From: Enterococcus sp. 9E7_DIV0242
Lineage (GTDB): Bacteria > Bacillota > Bacilli > Lactobacillales > Enterococcaceae
Reading direction: 5' to 3'
DNA: 43,232 bases
Assembly (NCBI RefSeq): GCF_002140975.2
Contig: NZ_CP147247.1
Coordinates: 4,565,001 to 4,608,232 of the forward strand
Both the position numbers and the translations under genes were made by a program. Of this stretch, positions 8,965 to 17,588 are shown piece after piece (within the stretch, counting starts at the first letter, position 1; each line of letters begins with the position of its first letter). The notes beneath the pieces were generated by a model. It saw nothing but the letters and a program-made list of their open reading frames with translations. It was not told the DNA's origin and made no database searches.

Positions 8965-9002
8965 AAAAGGGGCCACTGGATGATTCAAAAAGGGGCCAAA
9001 AA

Positions 9003-9734
9003 TTAGTTTAGCCATTTCTTTGTATCTTCTACACGAAAAGATGGACCACTGAGATCCAACACATGAGCCCGATGGGCCAAACGGTCCACCATTGCTGCTG
9101 TAAGCATTGGATCTTTAAAGGTTTCTTCCCAGCGATCGAAGGACAGGTTCGTCGTGATGATCATCGAGCCGGCAGTCGTTCGATTCGAGAGAAGATTAAA
9201 GAGAATCTCGCTTCCTATTTGATCAAATGACACATAACCTAATTCATCTAGAATAACTAAGTCGTATTTGCCAAACCGGCGCTTATAAAAATTCAACTGG
9301 TTCGCACTCATGGATTCTTTTAGTTCGATGACCAAGTTAGGGATATTCGTAAAGAGGACACTTTTTCCGGAAAGACAGGCTTCCATTCCGAGAACAGTTG
9401 CTAAATGGGTTTTCCCAACGCCAGGATTGCCCATTAAAATAAGATTCTCTTTTTGATCGATGAATCGTAATGTTTTCAACTCTTTGATTTGTTTCTTCAT
9501 TTTCACTTCTAAATGACTGTCCATGTAGTCATCGAACGTCACTTTACTTGGCAATTTTGATTGACGAATCAGTGTTTGAATCCGATTGTTTTGCCGCTGT
9601 TCAATCTCTAACGTAAGCAGCTGTGTAAGAAACTCCTCAAAATTTTGATCCAGGTCGATCGCTTGCTGGAGTAAAGTGGAATAGTTTTTCTTCAGATAAG
9701 GTAATTTTAATTGCTTGGCATATGCTTCGATCAT
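9003..9734 (-). CDS. istB: IS21-family helper ATPase IstB
   Basis: This AAA+ ATPase of 243 residues assists IstA in strand transfer and target choice. It shows an N-terminal helical IstB domain (residues 1-60), Walker A GNPGVGKTHLA near residue 103, Walker B 'YDLVILDELGY', and a sensor region 'ILFNLLSNRTTAGSMIITTNLSFDRW', all diagnostic for IstB and its DnaC-like relatives. Its start overlaps the istA stop by ATGA (9731-9734). Full length, no frameshift seen. Confidence 0.93.
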   Translation of the reverse strand: MIEAYAKQLKLPYLKKNYSTLLQQAIDLDQNFEEFLTQLLTLEIEQRQNNRIQTLIRQSKLPSKVTFDDYMDSHLEVKMKKQIKELKTLRFIDQKENLILMGNPGVGKTHLATVLGMEACLSGKSVLFTNIPNLVIELKESMSANQLNFYKRRFGKYDLVILDELGYVSFDQIGSEILFNLLSNRTTAGSMIITTNLSFDRWEETFKDPMLTAAMVDRLAHRAHVLDLSGPSFRVEDTKKWLN

Positions 9735-11197
9735 TTATTGGCCGCCTTTCTCACTTGGTGGATCAGATTATATTCCTGCAGTTGGTTTCTCGCTTCATTT
9801 ACCGCTCGACTAGGTGGTGTTTTAGAGACCTTATGGTCTTTCAACGCTTCTTCTTCTAACTGGATGATCAATTGATCCAAAGAGATACTTAAATGATTTT
9901 CAATAAATTGAAGAAATCTACGCGGGGTCTTTTGATAATACTGAAGAAAACAATGCCGCAACTTAGGTGTCTTCTTCAAAACAAGCGAGTGTTCCAATGA
10001 CTTAGGCTTCCGTAAAAAAGTCGTTAAATAATGACGAATATCGATCGAGTATTGCTTTTCTCCCTTCTGAATAAGGTGTGTCGCGATAATCTGGCTGGAA
10101 CCGACAATTTTCAGTTCATTGAGATAACGTTTCACGATGACTTTCTGACCAACCAGATAATCTGGAACGGAATAGTAGTTGCCATTCACATGGACAAAAC
10201 TATATTTATCTACGGTTTGCTTTGTAGTGATACCGTAGTCATAAAATCCTCGGAGCGGCTGTAATTGTGCCTGTTCCACAGCGATCGTCGAGTCTAAGTT
10301 TAATTCAAGTATAGCTTGATCTAAATGTTTTTGGGCATGTCCAATCGATTCAAACTCATACTGTTTTGTGAACGCTTTTCGGCGTAAAACCTGCACACTT
10401 TTCTCTACGTGTCCCTTTTCATGGCCGCTGAAGGGATTGGTCACCACTGGCTCAAAGCGATAATAAAGAGCCATTTTCACTAACTCGTCATTGAGTTCCT
10501 TCTCATGTCGGCCGACAAAGCGTTTCACTACGTTTCGCATATTGTCATAAACAACCGTAGAGTAAACACCCTGAAGCTGTTCAAAGAAACAAATATGGGC
10601 ATCCAAGAAAACCTGTTGGTTGGCAGATTCATAGAGCTTTCCCCAGCGGTAACCAGAAGCTGGGCAAGAGAATACCGCGATCGTCAATGTTCTCTTTTGT
10701 TGGTTGATCAGACATTTTACTTCACCAAAATCAAACTCGGTTCGATAACCCAATGGGTAAAGCTGCTTGATATACGCCTCTTTTTTTGCTTGAAGTTTTT
10801 CTCGAATATATGGACGTAATGTACTCTGTCCAATATCAAACCCTTCTGATACCAACATTTCGTGAATCGCTACAGTGGTCAATCGTTGTTTATGAGGACC
10901 AAGCTGTTTGGCTTTTAATTGATCAAATGCGAGAATTTCTTCGACCCGTTGGTCGATTTCAGGTGTATATTTTCTAGGTTGCCTATTCTCTGTTTGATAA
11001 GTTGGTGGAGCCGTTAACTGCTCTTTTTTTATCGGATTGGCAGGATCTTGTTCCAATGATCGTTGTGCTGCTTGATACTGCCGCCAGTAACGACCAACAG
11101 TTTTTCGATTGAGACCCAGTTCTTTCGCAACAGAACGTTGAGAACGGCCACCTTCCAGCAGACGAATGATTGTTAATTTATCCATAAAAGTTATCAC
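9731..11197 (-). CDS. istA: IS21-family transposase IstA
   Basis: The 488-residue transposase starts with a helix-turn-helix ('RSQRSVAKELGLNRKTVGRYWRQY', about residues 18-41). A retroviral-integrase-like DDE core follows: the first aspartate in 'YRTEFDFGEVKC', the second in 'TVVYDNMRNVV', and the glutamate in 'GHEKGHVEKSVQ'. The C-terminus is the usual beta-rich tail. The gene is intact and overlaps istB, so the element could be active. Confidence 0.93.
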   Translation of the reverse strand: MITFMDKLTIIRLLEGGRSQRSVAKELGLNRKTVGRYWRQYQAAQRSLEQDPANPIKKEQLTAPPTYQTENRQPRKYTPEIDQRVEEILAFDQLKAKQLGPHKQRLTTVAIHEMLVSEGFDIGQSTLRPYIREKLQAKKEAYIKQLYPLGYRTEFDFGEVKCLINQQKRTLTIAVFSCPASGYRWGKLYESANQQVFLDAHICFFEQLQGVYSTVVYDNMRNVVKRFVGRHEKELNDELVKMALYYRFEPVVTNPFSGHEKGHVEKSVQVLRRKAFTKQYEFESIGHAQKHLDQAILELNLDSTIAVEQAQLQPLRGFYDYGITTKQTVDKYSFVHVNGNYYSVPDYLVGQKVIVKRYLNELKIVGSSQIIATHLIQKGEKQYSIDIRHYLTTFLRKPKSLEHSLVLKKTPKLRHCFLQYYQKTPRRFLQFIENHLSISLDQLIIQLEEEALKDHKVSKTPPSRAVNEARNQLQEYNLIHQVRKAANK

Positions 11198-11479
11198 TCC
11201 AAGACCTCCAATAAGTAAATTGATTCTTTACTTATTGTGAGTTAGTAGTGGTCCCTTTTTCAACCATCGTTTCTATGAAAAGTGGCCCCTTTTTAAACTA
11301 GCATAAACACATCTTACTGATGTGAAAAAAATACTCTGTGCAAAAATAAGTTTATCGATACTTAAAGGCCGGAAGGAATAAGAATACTTTGAGGTATCCA
11401 ACATGATATTTAGTGGGTTAAGGTGGATAGTGGATTTTTGTACAATCGTCAGGAAATAAACAATTATTGGAGGGGACTT

Positions 11480-11992
11480 ATGGAGATTCAGTCAATCACT
11501 AAACTATTTCCTTTCGAGAACCGTCTGCGTTTTTTTTCATTACCTGAAGTGCGTTTAATTGGAAAATCTTTACGACATATCAATGGACCCAGTTACATCC
11601 ATTCCTCTTTTTTGGTAGGAGTATTTCGCTCGCTATTACAAGAGTATCGAGGCTTTACCACAGGTGATTCCCACTACCGTAGCGTGGTTTGGTGAGCATG
11701 CTTACAGGGACTTACACGTATATGATCGGTTCTATTTGTCCTGTGTCCTGTAGGTACACCAGCCCCATCAGGGCTTGAATACTGGGATATACCTTCTCAG
11801 TTATTGGCCCACGGACAAACTAGTGATTTTCCACCAGCAGCTCATAACATTAGCCGATTTGCGAAAGTAGTTGATGACTGTGGATTTGTTCAAGGACAGG
11901 TGCGCAGTGAGTTCTATCCTTATGATGCTAAAAATTCTGATATATGTTGTACACTTTTTAGCGTACATCCTAAAAGTGAAGAGGGTGATTAA
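11480..11992 (+). pseudogene. Broken GyrI-like (effector-binding domain) protein gene
   Basis: A ribosome-binding site (TTGGAGGGGAC) precedes ATG at 11480. The first part, 'SLPEVRLIGKSLRHINGPSY', matches the start of GyrI/AraC-type effector-binding domains; the last part, 'PSGLEYWDIPSQLLAHGQ' to 'RSEFYPYD', matches their end. Two frame breaks separate them. Near 11693 the frame ends at TGA while the expected strand 'TGTYTYMIGSICPV' continues in frame 1. At 11737-11750 the heptamer TGTCCTG is present twice in tandem; removing one copy returns the reading to the original frame as ICPVGTPAPSGLEYW. The intact protein would have been about 165 residues. Such proteins bind small hydrophobic drugs or inhibit gyrase. 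It is a dead relative of the gene at 13771. Confidence 0.75.
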
Positions 11993-12114
11993 ACTGGGAC
12001 GCTGTTTATCAGTCAGTTCCACAATTCTAATAAAGATGTGTTGGAGGATAAGTAATAGAGGATACGTCCCTAGTAGTATTGGTATGTCTATGTTAAAAAA
12101 GGATGGTGAATAGA

Positions 12115-12711
12115 ATGTTTACATTTGATACAAATAAACTGGCATGGATTAGAGAGCCTAAAACGATGGTTGTACAACCAGAAAAAATAGCAATCACTAC
12201 GGAGCCGTATACTGATTTATGGCAACAAACTTATTATGGTTTTCAAAATGATAATGCACCTATTCTGTACTTGGAAACAGATGAAGAGTTTTTTTCCTTT
12301 TCTGTCAAAACTGCTTTTGACAGTCAACATAGGTTTGATCAATGCGGGATTGTGGTCTATCAAAACAGTGAAAATTGGTTAAAGGCTTCTGTTGAGTATG
12401 AAAATGAAAGCTATCAGCGGCTTGGCAGTGTGGTTACGAATAGCGGTTATTCTGACTGGGCAACGACAGATGTTTCGGTTGACATAAAGGTTTTATATTA
12501 CCGCTTGAGCCGTAGGAAGGCTGACTTTCTTATCGAGAGTTCAGTAGATGGAATCGAATACAAGCAGATGCGCATTTGCCACCTGAGTAGTGCGGAAAAC
12601 AATATTCGTTTTGGCATTTACGCTTGTAGTCCTGAAGCGTCTTCATTTGAAGCGGTGTTTACAGAAATGGCTGTCACACCTTGTCAGTGGCCAAGTCACT
12701 CAATTGAGTAA
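12115..12711 (+). CDS. DUF1349-family protein (concanavalin-like fold)
   Basis: This 198-residue protein is of the DUF1349 type, a beta-sandwich related to concanavalin-like lectins and glucanases. Family features seen: the beta-strand run 'ITTEPYTDLWQQTYYGFQNDNAPIL', 'FDQCGIVVYQNSENWLKASVEYEN', 'SVVTNSGYSDWAT' and 'IRFGIYACSPEASSFEAVFTEMAVT'. The start at 12115 is preferred over 12103 because AAAGGATGG lies at the right distance. There is no signal peptide, so it acts in the cytoplasm. It is followed 25 bases later by a methyltransferase on the same strand. The ligand is unknown. Confidence 0.85.
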   Translation: MFTFDTNKLAWIREPKTMVVQPEKIAITTEPYTDLWQQTYYGFQNDNAPILYLETDEEFFSFSVKTAFDSQHRFDQCGIVVYQNSENWLKASVEYENESYQRLGSVVTNSGYSDWATTDVSVDIKVLYYRLSRRKADFLIESSVDGIEYKQMRICHLSSAENNIRFGIYACSPEASSFEAVFTEMAVTPCQWPSHSIE

Positions 12712-12736
12712 TTGAACTTATGAGGGGGAGGAAGAG

Positions 12737-13522
12737 ATGAATAATAATCCGATCATTTCAAACTATTCTAGCTTTGATGAAGATCAAAGAGCCTTTGAAA
12801 GTAGAGCTGCTCAGATAGAATTTATCTACACTAAACGGCTCCTTGATCAATACATTGATTCAGAAAAAACAGTTATTGAATTGGGATGTGGGACAGGATA
12901 CTACGGTCTTTATTTATCCGATAAGTGTAAGTATTATCATGGCATTGACCTTGTTCCCAAGCACATAGAACAGTTTCAGTCTAAAATTATCGAACAGGAT
13001 TTACACCATATTAGTGCATCGCTAGGAGATGCAACGCATTTACCTGAAATACAAGATAATTCTTATGATGTTGTTTTGGTTTTAGGACCTATGTATCACT
13101 TGCCGCATGATGAGCGTCAAAAAGTTATCATGGAGAGCAGGCGGATTTGTAAAATTGGTGGTGTAATCATGTTTGCCTATATAAATAAAATTGGCGCTTA
13201 TCTACGAGCATGTATTGATGAAAACTTAAAAGCGGATTACCCAAATGAAGCTGCGAATAATTCTGTTTTCGTAAACGGAGTTGACGATAAACTGTCAGAA
13301 GTCTTTTATTTTACTATGCCGGAAGAAATGGAGCATGATGTGACGCAAAAGGGGCTGTCAATCGTTCGAAATGCTGGCGTAGACTTTTCATTTAGTCCCA
13401 CTGATATAAACCGAATGAGCGATGAGCAATATGTAGCTTGGACAGAGATTATGGATTATATGTTCGCTAGTCCATCCTGTACGGGTACCAGTAGCCATGC
13501 TGTTTTAGTATGCTGTAAGTAG
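12737..13522 (+). CDS. Class I SAM-dependent methyltransferase
   Basis: The 261-residue protein has the Rossmann methyltransferase core: motif I 'VIELGCGTGYYGLYLS' (about residues 45-60), acidic motif II 'YHGIDLVPKH', motif III 'LGDATHLPEIQDNSYDVVLVLGPMYHL' and 'RRICKIGGVIMFAYI'. The motif 'LGPMYHLPHDERQKVIMESRRICKIGG' is shared with small-molecule methyltransferases of Firmicutes. The ribosome-binding site GGGGGAGGAAGAG is strong. The substrate cannot be told. It lies in the same run as the DUF1349 gene and the GyrI-like gene. Confidence 0.88.
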   Translation: MNNNPIISNYSSFDEDQRAFESRAAQIEFIYTKRLLDQYIDSEKTVIELGCGTGYYGLYLSDKCKYYHGIDLVPKHIEQFQSKIIEQDLHHISASLGDATHLPEIQDNSYDVVLVLGPMYHLPHDERQKVIMESRRICKIGGVIMFAYINKIGAYLRACIDENLKADYPNEAANNSVFVNGVDDKLSEVFYFTMPEEMEHDVTQKGLSIVRNAGVDFSFSPTDINRMSDEQYVAWTEIMDYMFASPSCTGTSSHAVLVCCK

Positions 13523-13562
13523 CATTTATAGATATTTTTTTATGAAGTAATGAAAGGGAATG

Positions 13563-13688
13563 ATGCAAAAAAGTAATTCTAAATATGCCAGTATTAATAT
13601 AGTCTTTTTCATGGACTTTCTTGAAGCATCTGGCTTACAGTTGCATGATATAAACATATCTAAATTACTAGAGAACTTCGAAACATAG
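13563..13688 (+). CDS. Possible 41-residue small ORF or gene remnant
   Basis: An open frame from ATG at 13563 gives 41 residues (beginning MQKSNSKYASINIVFFMDFL) after a GAAAGGG sequence. The peptide does not match any family I know. It could be a small gene or a degraded piece of a larger one that once stood between the methyltransferase and the GyrI-like gene. Low confidence. Confidence 0.25.
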   Translation: MQKSNSKYASINIVFFMDFLEASGLQLHDINISKLLENFET

Positions 13689-13770
13689 TAACAACAACTT
13701 ATAGAATTTTTTCAGGAGTAGAACATGCGCTTGAAATATGAAATTGTCTACACAAGGAGGGAATAATTAT

Positions 13771-14247
13771 ATGGATTTTTGTGTGGAATCGATGGATGCA
13801 TTTCAGCTTTTAGGTAAAGCAGAACGACAATTTATCAATATTGTTCAAGCAAATAAATTTTGGGATTTATGCAAACAAGATGGTACATTAGAAAGATTAA
13901 CGAGGTATTCAACTTCATTAGACAAAGAGTATATTGGTATAGCAGATTCTTCGTCCTACGATGGAAAAAGTTATTTGTATTACATTGCCACTCCTTTTGA
14001 TGGGAACGCCATTCCCGATGGTTTTATGACGATCCATCTCCCAGCATCTCTGTGGATCAAATTTACGTGTTCAAGTTTTGTTTTGGATACTGCAAACAAG
14101 GATATTTGGGCATACATTTATTCAGAGTTTTTCCCTGCATCAGAATATAAACCAACCGAATATCAGTTGGAAGTGTATCCTTGCGGTGATGGAAGCTATT
14201 CAGAAAACAAAGCAGAGATTTGGATTTCTGTAAAAACTAAAGCGTAA
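13771..14247 (+). CDS. GyrI-like / effector-binding domain protein
   Basis: This stand-alone small-molecule-binding domain of 158 residues is related to GyrI and to the C-terminal domain of AraC-type regulators. It shows 'DAFQLLGKAERQF', 'YIGIADSSSYDGKSYLYYIATPFDG', 'IPDGFMTIHLPASLWIKFTCSS' and the ending 'YQLEVYPCGDGSYSENKAEIWISVKTK', in the order expected of the duplicated SHS2-like fold. The start is taken at 13771, with AAGGAGG at 13754-13760, not the in-frame codon at 13738. A bidirectional terminator follows. It may sense or sequester the ligand of this locus; the effector is unknown. Confidence 0.85.
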   Translation: MDFCVESMDAFQLLGKAERQFINIVQANKFWDLCKQDGTLERLTRYSTSLDKEYIGIADSSSYDGKSYLYYIATPFDGNAIPDGFMTIHLPASLWIKFTCSSFVLDTANKDIWAYIYSEFFPASEYKPTEYQLEVYPCGDGSYSENKAEIWISVKTKA

Positions 14248-14277
14248 AAATGTTTGTTATGTCTAAAGTGAAACTAT

Positions 14278-14330
14278 AAAATGAATGAAAACGCATGTCC
14301 ATAAATTAGACATGCGTTTTCATTCATTTT
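14278..14330. terminator. Bidirectional terminator with perfect 22-base arms
   Basis: The arms 14278-14299 and 14309-14330 are perfectly complementary over 22 bases with a 9-base loop, and A/T-rich ends give T-tracts on both strands. It lies between the convergent GyrI-like gene and the P1 peptidase and ends both. Confidence 0.9.
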
Positions 14331-14385
14331 GAAGAATTATTCCAAGTTTTAAAGGACTCGGATATATAGATTTTTTAGAAATGTT

Positions 14386-15264
14386 TTAGGAAACGCTTTG
14401 AACAATCGCCCTTCTGACTACTTCTACACAAGCGGTCGATAAAGCGAGGAAATTACTTTCTAGCTCACCACTTGCTAATGCAAAAATAGTGTCACCGTCG
14501 AATGCTGTATGGACGGGATTGATTGCTAAGGCAAGGCCATCATGCGCAATATCAGCCAGCTTATTTGTTTGTTCTTTTGTAAGAGCTGCATTTGTTAGAA
14601 TACAGCCAATTGTTGTGTTTTGACCAGACATATCAGTGTGTGTTCCAGCCAGTAACAGCTCCTTCGCTGTTTTCTTTTCAGGGTGTTGAATACCGGCAAT
14701 CCATTCATTTTTTTCATTATAAATGTCGCCAAAGGCATTTACAGCAATGACCGCAGTAATTTCTACGCCATTATCCAGTCGGATCGTTGAAACACCTAAT
14801 CCGCCTTTAGACGATGAGGAAGGTCCCAATAGTTTACCGATGGTTGCACCAGTTCCGGCACCGATATTTCCATGCAAAGTATTGTTAGGAATTGCTGACT
14901 GACAGGCTTGATAGCCAAGTGCTTTGTCTGGGAATGCAAACTCCTTATAGTCTAAGTCAAACAATACTGCGCCTGCAACTATGGGCACTCGATGTTTTCC
15001 TGCTTGATACCCGATATTTTTCTCATGAAGATAGTCCATAACGCCACAGCTAGCTTCAAGGCCAAAGGCACTACCGCCACTTAATATAATTGCGTTCGCT
15101 TTTTGCACACTATTCATCGGTCGCAATAAGTCGGTTTCACGAGTCCCTGGTGCAGCACCTCGAATCGATACTCCGCCAACTGCTCCTTCTGGTGATAAGA
15201 TGACAGTCACTCCAGTTCCCTTCGTTTCATCCTGTGCATGTCCAATTAAAAATTTATTTGTCAT
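14386..15264 (-). CDS. P1-family (DmpA/S58-like) peptidase or amidase
   Basis: This 292-residue enzyme belongs to the P1/S58 family, which includes DmpA aminopeptidase and the nylon-oligomer hydrolase NylC. Glycine-rich motifs seen are 'GVTVILSPEGAVGGVSIRGAAPGTRETDLL', 'AIILSGGSAFGLEASCGVMDYL', 'GNIGAGTGATIGKLLG' and 'KGGLGVSTIRLDNG'. N216-T217 in 'GQNTTIGCILTNA' sits where the family self-cleaves to expose an N-terminal nucleophile (Asn-Thr in NylC). The start is at 15264 (MTNK) with AGAAAGGA upstream, rather than TTG at 15270. It is divergent from a LysR regulator that probably controls it. The natural substrate is unknown. Confidence 0.88.
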   Translation of the reverse strand: MTNKFLIGHAQDETKGTGVTVILSPEGAVGGVSIRGAAPGTRETDLLRPMNSVQKANAIILSGGSAFGLEASCGVMDYLHEKNIGYQAGKHRVPIVAGAVLFDLDYKEFAFPDKALGYQACQSAIPNNTLHGNIGAGTGATIGKLLGPSSSSKGGLGVSTIRLDNGVEITAVIAVNAFGDIYNEKNEWIAGIQHPEKKTAKELLLAGTHTDMSGQNTTIGCILTNAALTKEQTNKLADIAHDGLALAINPVHTAFDGDTIFALASGELESNFLALSTACVEVVRRAIVQSVS

Positions 15265-15510
15265 AGTCAAATCCTTTCTTGATTTTTGTCAGTATGACAA
15301 GAAATAGCTATAAATAGAATTTTAGCGTGCATTTCAGGCAACTGCAATCTTTCTTTTGCTTTCTTTTTCCTAATTTTTCTTTGTGGGATAGAATATCTGA
15401 TTGGATAAAGAAAGAGTGAATAGTGAAACATAAGGGGCAAGAGATAATTTTGTTGTCGTCTTCGTGTATAATAGAAGTAAGAGTATAGATTCAAGGAAGG
15501 GGCGAGCTGT

Positions 15511-16395
15511 ATGGAATTGAGAGTACTGAGGTATTTTTGGACAATTGCTGAGGAAGGTAGTATTTCTAAAGCTGCAAGCCTTCTACATATCACTCAACCT
15601 ACATTGAGTCGGCAATTGATGAACCTTGAAGAGGAGTTAGGTGTACAGCTGTTTATTCGTGAAAAAAAACGGTTGATCCTGACTGAAGCGGGGATGTATT
15701 TGAAGGATCGAGCACAGGAAATCATATCTTTGACGGATAAAACTGAACAAGATTTTGAAGATCAAAAGAAACAACTGTTTAGTGGCACGCTATCGATTGG
15801 CTGTGTCGAGGCAAATAATTCCAAGGTACTGGCAGATTTTTTAAAGAAGTTTCTTTTGGCGTACCCTCAAGTCAATTTTAATTTGTTTAGCGGTACAGGG
15901 GATGACATTTCCGAAAAGCTGGATAAGGGCTTGCTAGACATAGGGATTTTAGTAGAGCCAGTTCAGACTGAGAAGTATGAATGTTTAGTATTTCCCGAAA
16001 AAGAACGGTGGGGTATCCTAGTAGAAAAGAGTTTTCCGCTTGCACAAAAACAGGCAGTCAGTCCCAAAGAATTGCGAGAGCTTCCTTTAATGTGTTCGGC
16101 TAGACCTGAGGTTCAACGATTGCTGGAACAATGGTCGGGCGTTCCTAGCGGTGACATGACGATTGTTGGCACGTATAATTTGATTTTTAATGTGATTTCA
16201 TTAGTGGAGAATCGAGTCGGCGCTGCATTGATGATCGAGGGAGCTGCTTCTTATTTGAAAAGTGAACACACCCGATTCATTCCTCTTTCTCCTGAGGTCA
16301 GTACAAGTTGTGTGGTTGTTTGGAAACGAAATCGTACGCTGTCTCCTGTAACACACGAATTTATAAGGAAATTAACTCATGCTTTTCAGGCATGA
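15511..16395 (+). CDS. LysR-family transcriptional regulator
   Basis: The 294-residue protein has the N-terminal LysR winged helix ('LRYFWTIAEEGSISKAASLLHITQPTLSRQLMNLEEELGVQLFIREKKRLILTEAG', residues 5-60) and a periplasmic-binding-like effector domain. AAGGAAGGGGCGAG precedes the start. It is divergent from the P1 peptidase gene and followed by the cupin and carboxymuconolactone-decarboxylase genes, so it likely controls one or both sides. The inducer is unknown. A TATAAT at 15467-15472 could be its -10 box. Confidence 0.92.
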   Translation: MELRVLRYFWTIAEEGSISKAASLLHITQPTLSRQLMNLEEELGVQLFIREKKRLILTEAGMYLKDRAQEIISLTDKTEQDFEDQKKQLFSGTLSIGCVEANNSKVLADFLKKFLLAYPQVNFNLFSGTGDDISEKLDKGLLDIGILVEPVQTEKYECLVFPEKERWGILVEKSFPLAQKQAVSPKELRELPLMCSARPEVQRLLEQWSGVPSGDMTIVGTYNLIFNVISLVENRVGAALMIEGAASYLKSEHTRFIPLSPEVSTSCVVVWKRNRTLSPVTHEFIRKLTHAFQA

Positions 16396-16433
16396 ATGTT
16401 ATTGATGTAAGTATTAGACGAATAGAATATTCT

Positions 16434-16474
16434 GCTGTACTATGTAGGTGTAAAAGACATAGTACAGCTTTTTT
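16434..16474 (+). terminator. Intrinsic terminator after the LysR gene
   Basis: A 12-base perfect stem (GCTGTACTATGT at 16434-16445 and its complement at 16457-16468) is followed by six Ts. It separates the regulator from the cupin gene. Confidence 0.9.
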
Positions 16475-16603
16475 GTGATGAGTATCATACTCTTTCATAT
16501 CAAAGGAGGCTTTTGAAGGCAATAGGAAGTTAGCTTAGGCATAGCATCTCGTTTTTTTGCCAAAAGTTCGTGAAAGATAAACAAGGAATGGGAGGAAACA
16601 GTT

Positions 16604-17026
16604 ATGGTAAAACATGAAGAACTAAAGGACAGTATAATTTTTCCACTAGGGGAAAGTGTAGAAGAGTTTAAACCGTATTTTACTGGGACGAGCTACCTGA
16701 ATATGCTGGTAACTGATCCACAATTCAATTGTCCGATAGGCAATGTGACCTTTGAACCAGGCTGTCGAAATAATTGGCATAGCCATGATGGAGGGCAGAT
16801 TCTTTTGGTGACAGGAGGAGAAGGCTGGTATCAGGAAGAGAATAAGGCGCCTAGAAAATTAAAAGCGGGTGATGTTGTTACTATCCCTGCTCACGTGAAG
16901 CATTGGCACGGCGCGACCGCGGACAGCTGGTTTGTCCATCTGGCAATTACGACCAACCCACAGGCGGGTGGTACAGATTGGTTGGAGCCTGTGACCGATG
17001 AAGAGTATGCAAAGCTGGAAAAGTAG
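16604..17026 (+). CDS. Cupin-domain protein
   Basis: This single-domain cupin of 140 residues has metal-ligand candidates H59, H61 and Q65 in 'NWHSHDGGQILLVTGGEGWYQ' and H100/H102 in 'IPAHVKHWHG', matching the two cupin motifs. It is close to the small cupins found beside carboxymuconolactone decarboxylases (YhhW/YurT-like arrangement), which suggests a role in handling quinones, aldehydes or other small oxidised compounds. The ribosome-binding site is GGGAGGAAAC. The CMD-family gene follows 57 bases later on the same strand, probably as an operon. Confidence 0.9.
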   Translation: MVKHEELKDSIIFPLGESVEEFKPYFTGTSYLNMLVTDPQFNCPIGNVTFEPGCRNNWHSHDGGQILLVTGGEGWYQEENKAPRKLKAGDVVTIPAHVKHWHGATADSWFVHLAITTNPQAGGTDWLEPVTDEEYAKLEK

Positions 17027-17083
17027 ATAAGGATACAAAAAATAATTGGATTGATTTCAATAAAAAGAGGGAGCGGTATTGAA

Positions 17084-17413
17084 ATGGCTAAGAAGCAAAC
17101 AGCAGGAAGAGATGTATTAGGTGAGTTTGCACCAAAATTTGCAGAGCTGAATGATGATGTGTTGTTTGGTGAAGTATGGTCGAGAGAAACAGAGCTTTCA
17201 CCAAGGGATCGTAGCCTGATCACATGTTCCAGTCTGATGACACAAGGTGCACCTCAATTAGAAGCCCATTTAAATATTGCTAAAGAGAACGGCGTTACCA
17301 AAGAGGAGATTGTTGAACTGATTACTCATCTGGCTTTTTATGCAGGCTGGCCGAAAGCATGGACGGCGTTTACTTTAGCGAAAGAAATTTATGGAGAATC
17401 AAATGAAGCGTAA
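17084..17413 (+). CDS. Carboxymuconolactone decarboxylase-family protein
   Basis: This 109-residue, all-helical protein is of the CMD/AhpD fold: 'VWSRETELSPRDRSLITCSSLMTQGAPQLEAHLNIAKENGVTKEEIVELITHLAFYAGWPKAW'. The AhpD-type CxxC pair is absent, so it belongs to the decarboxylase-like rather than the peroxidase-like branch. The start is at 17084 with AGAGGGAGCGG upstream, not the in-frame codon at 17051. It forms an operon with the cupin gene, a common pair near LysR regulators. Confidence 0.9.
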   Translation: MAKKQTAGRDVLGEFAPKFAELNDDVLFGEVWSRETELSPRDRSLITCSSLMTQGAPQLEAHLNIAKENGVTKEEIVELITHLAFYAGWPKAWTAFTLAKEIYGESNEA

Positions 17414-17459
17414 TAACAGCAACAATTAGTTCATTGCTCTCAATGATTAGAATAAGAGG

Positions 17460-17495
17460 GAAGGGGCCTGAGAAAATTCAGGGTCCTTTTTTATT
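17460..17495 (+). terminator. Intrinsic terminator after the cupin/CMD operon
   Basis: The hairpin GGGGCCTGA / TCAGGGTCC with a GAAAAT loop has one imperfect pair and is followed by six Ts. Confidence 0.75.
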
Positions 17496-17588
17496 GGGGA
17501 GAATGCAATTTATGAAGAATTTTTCATCATAAAATAGTTGACCGATCTTGTTTTAATGGGTAGGCTAATAATCAGGAGGGGATCAATA

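Larger units (their letters stand above)
8962..11296 (-). mobile_element. IS21-family insertion sequence
   Basis: This is a complete element with istA and istB on the minus strand. The ends carry a 14-base perfect inverted repeat, AAAAAGGGGCCACT at 8964-8977 and its complement at 11281-11294. Each end has a second internal copy (8987-8998, and an inexact one at 11248-11260), as is usual for the IS21 family, whose transposase binds multiple terminal sites. I could not find a convincing target-site duplication, so the outermost bases are approximate. It sits at the 3' end of the DUF3788 gene. Confidence 0.9.

Noticed and set aside
10031..10264. Plus-strand frames inside istA (also 10505-10819 and 10786-10977)
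   Set aside because: All lie opposite an intact IstA with DDE residues; they are shadows.
8950..11305. Target-site duplication of the IS21 element
   Set aside because: TTAAAC appears near both ends (8951-8956 and 11293-11298), but on the left it is separated from the inverted repeat by other bases and on the right it overlaps it, so it does not behave as a true duplication.
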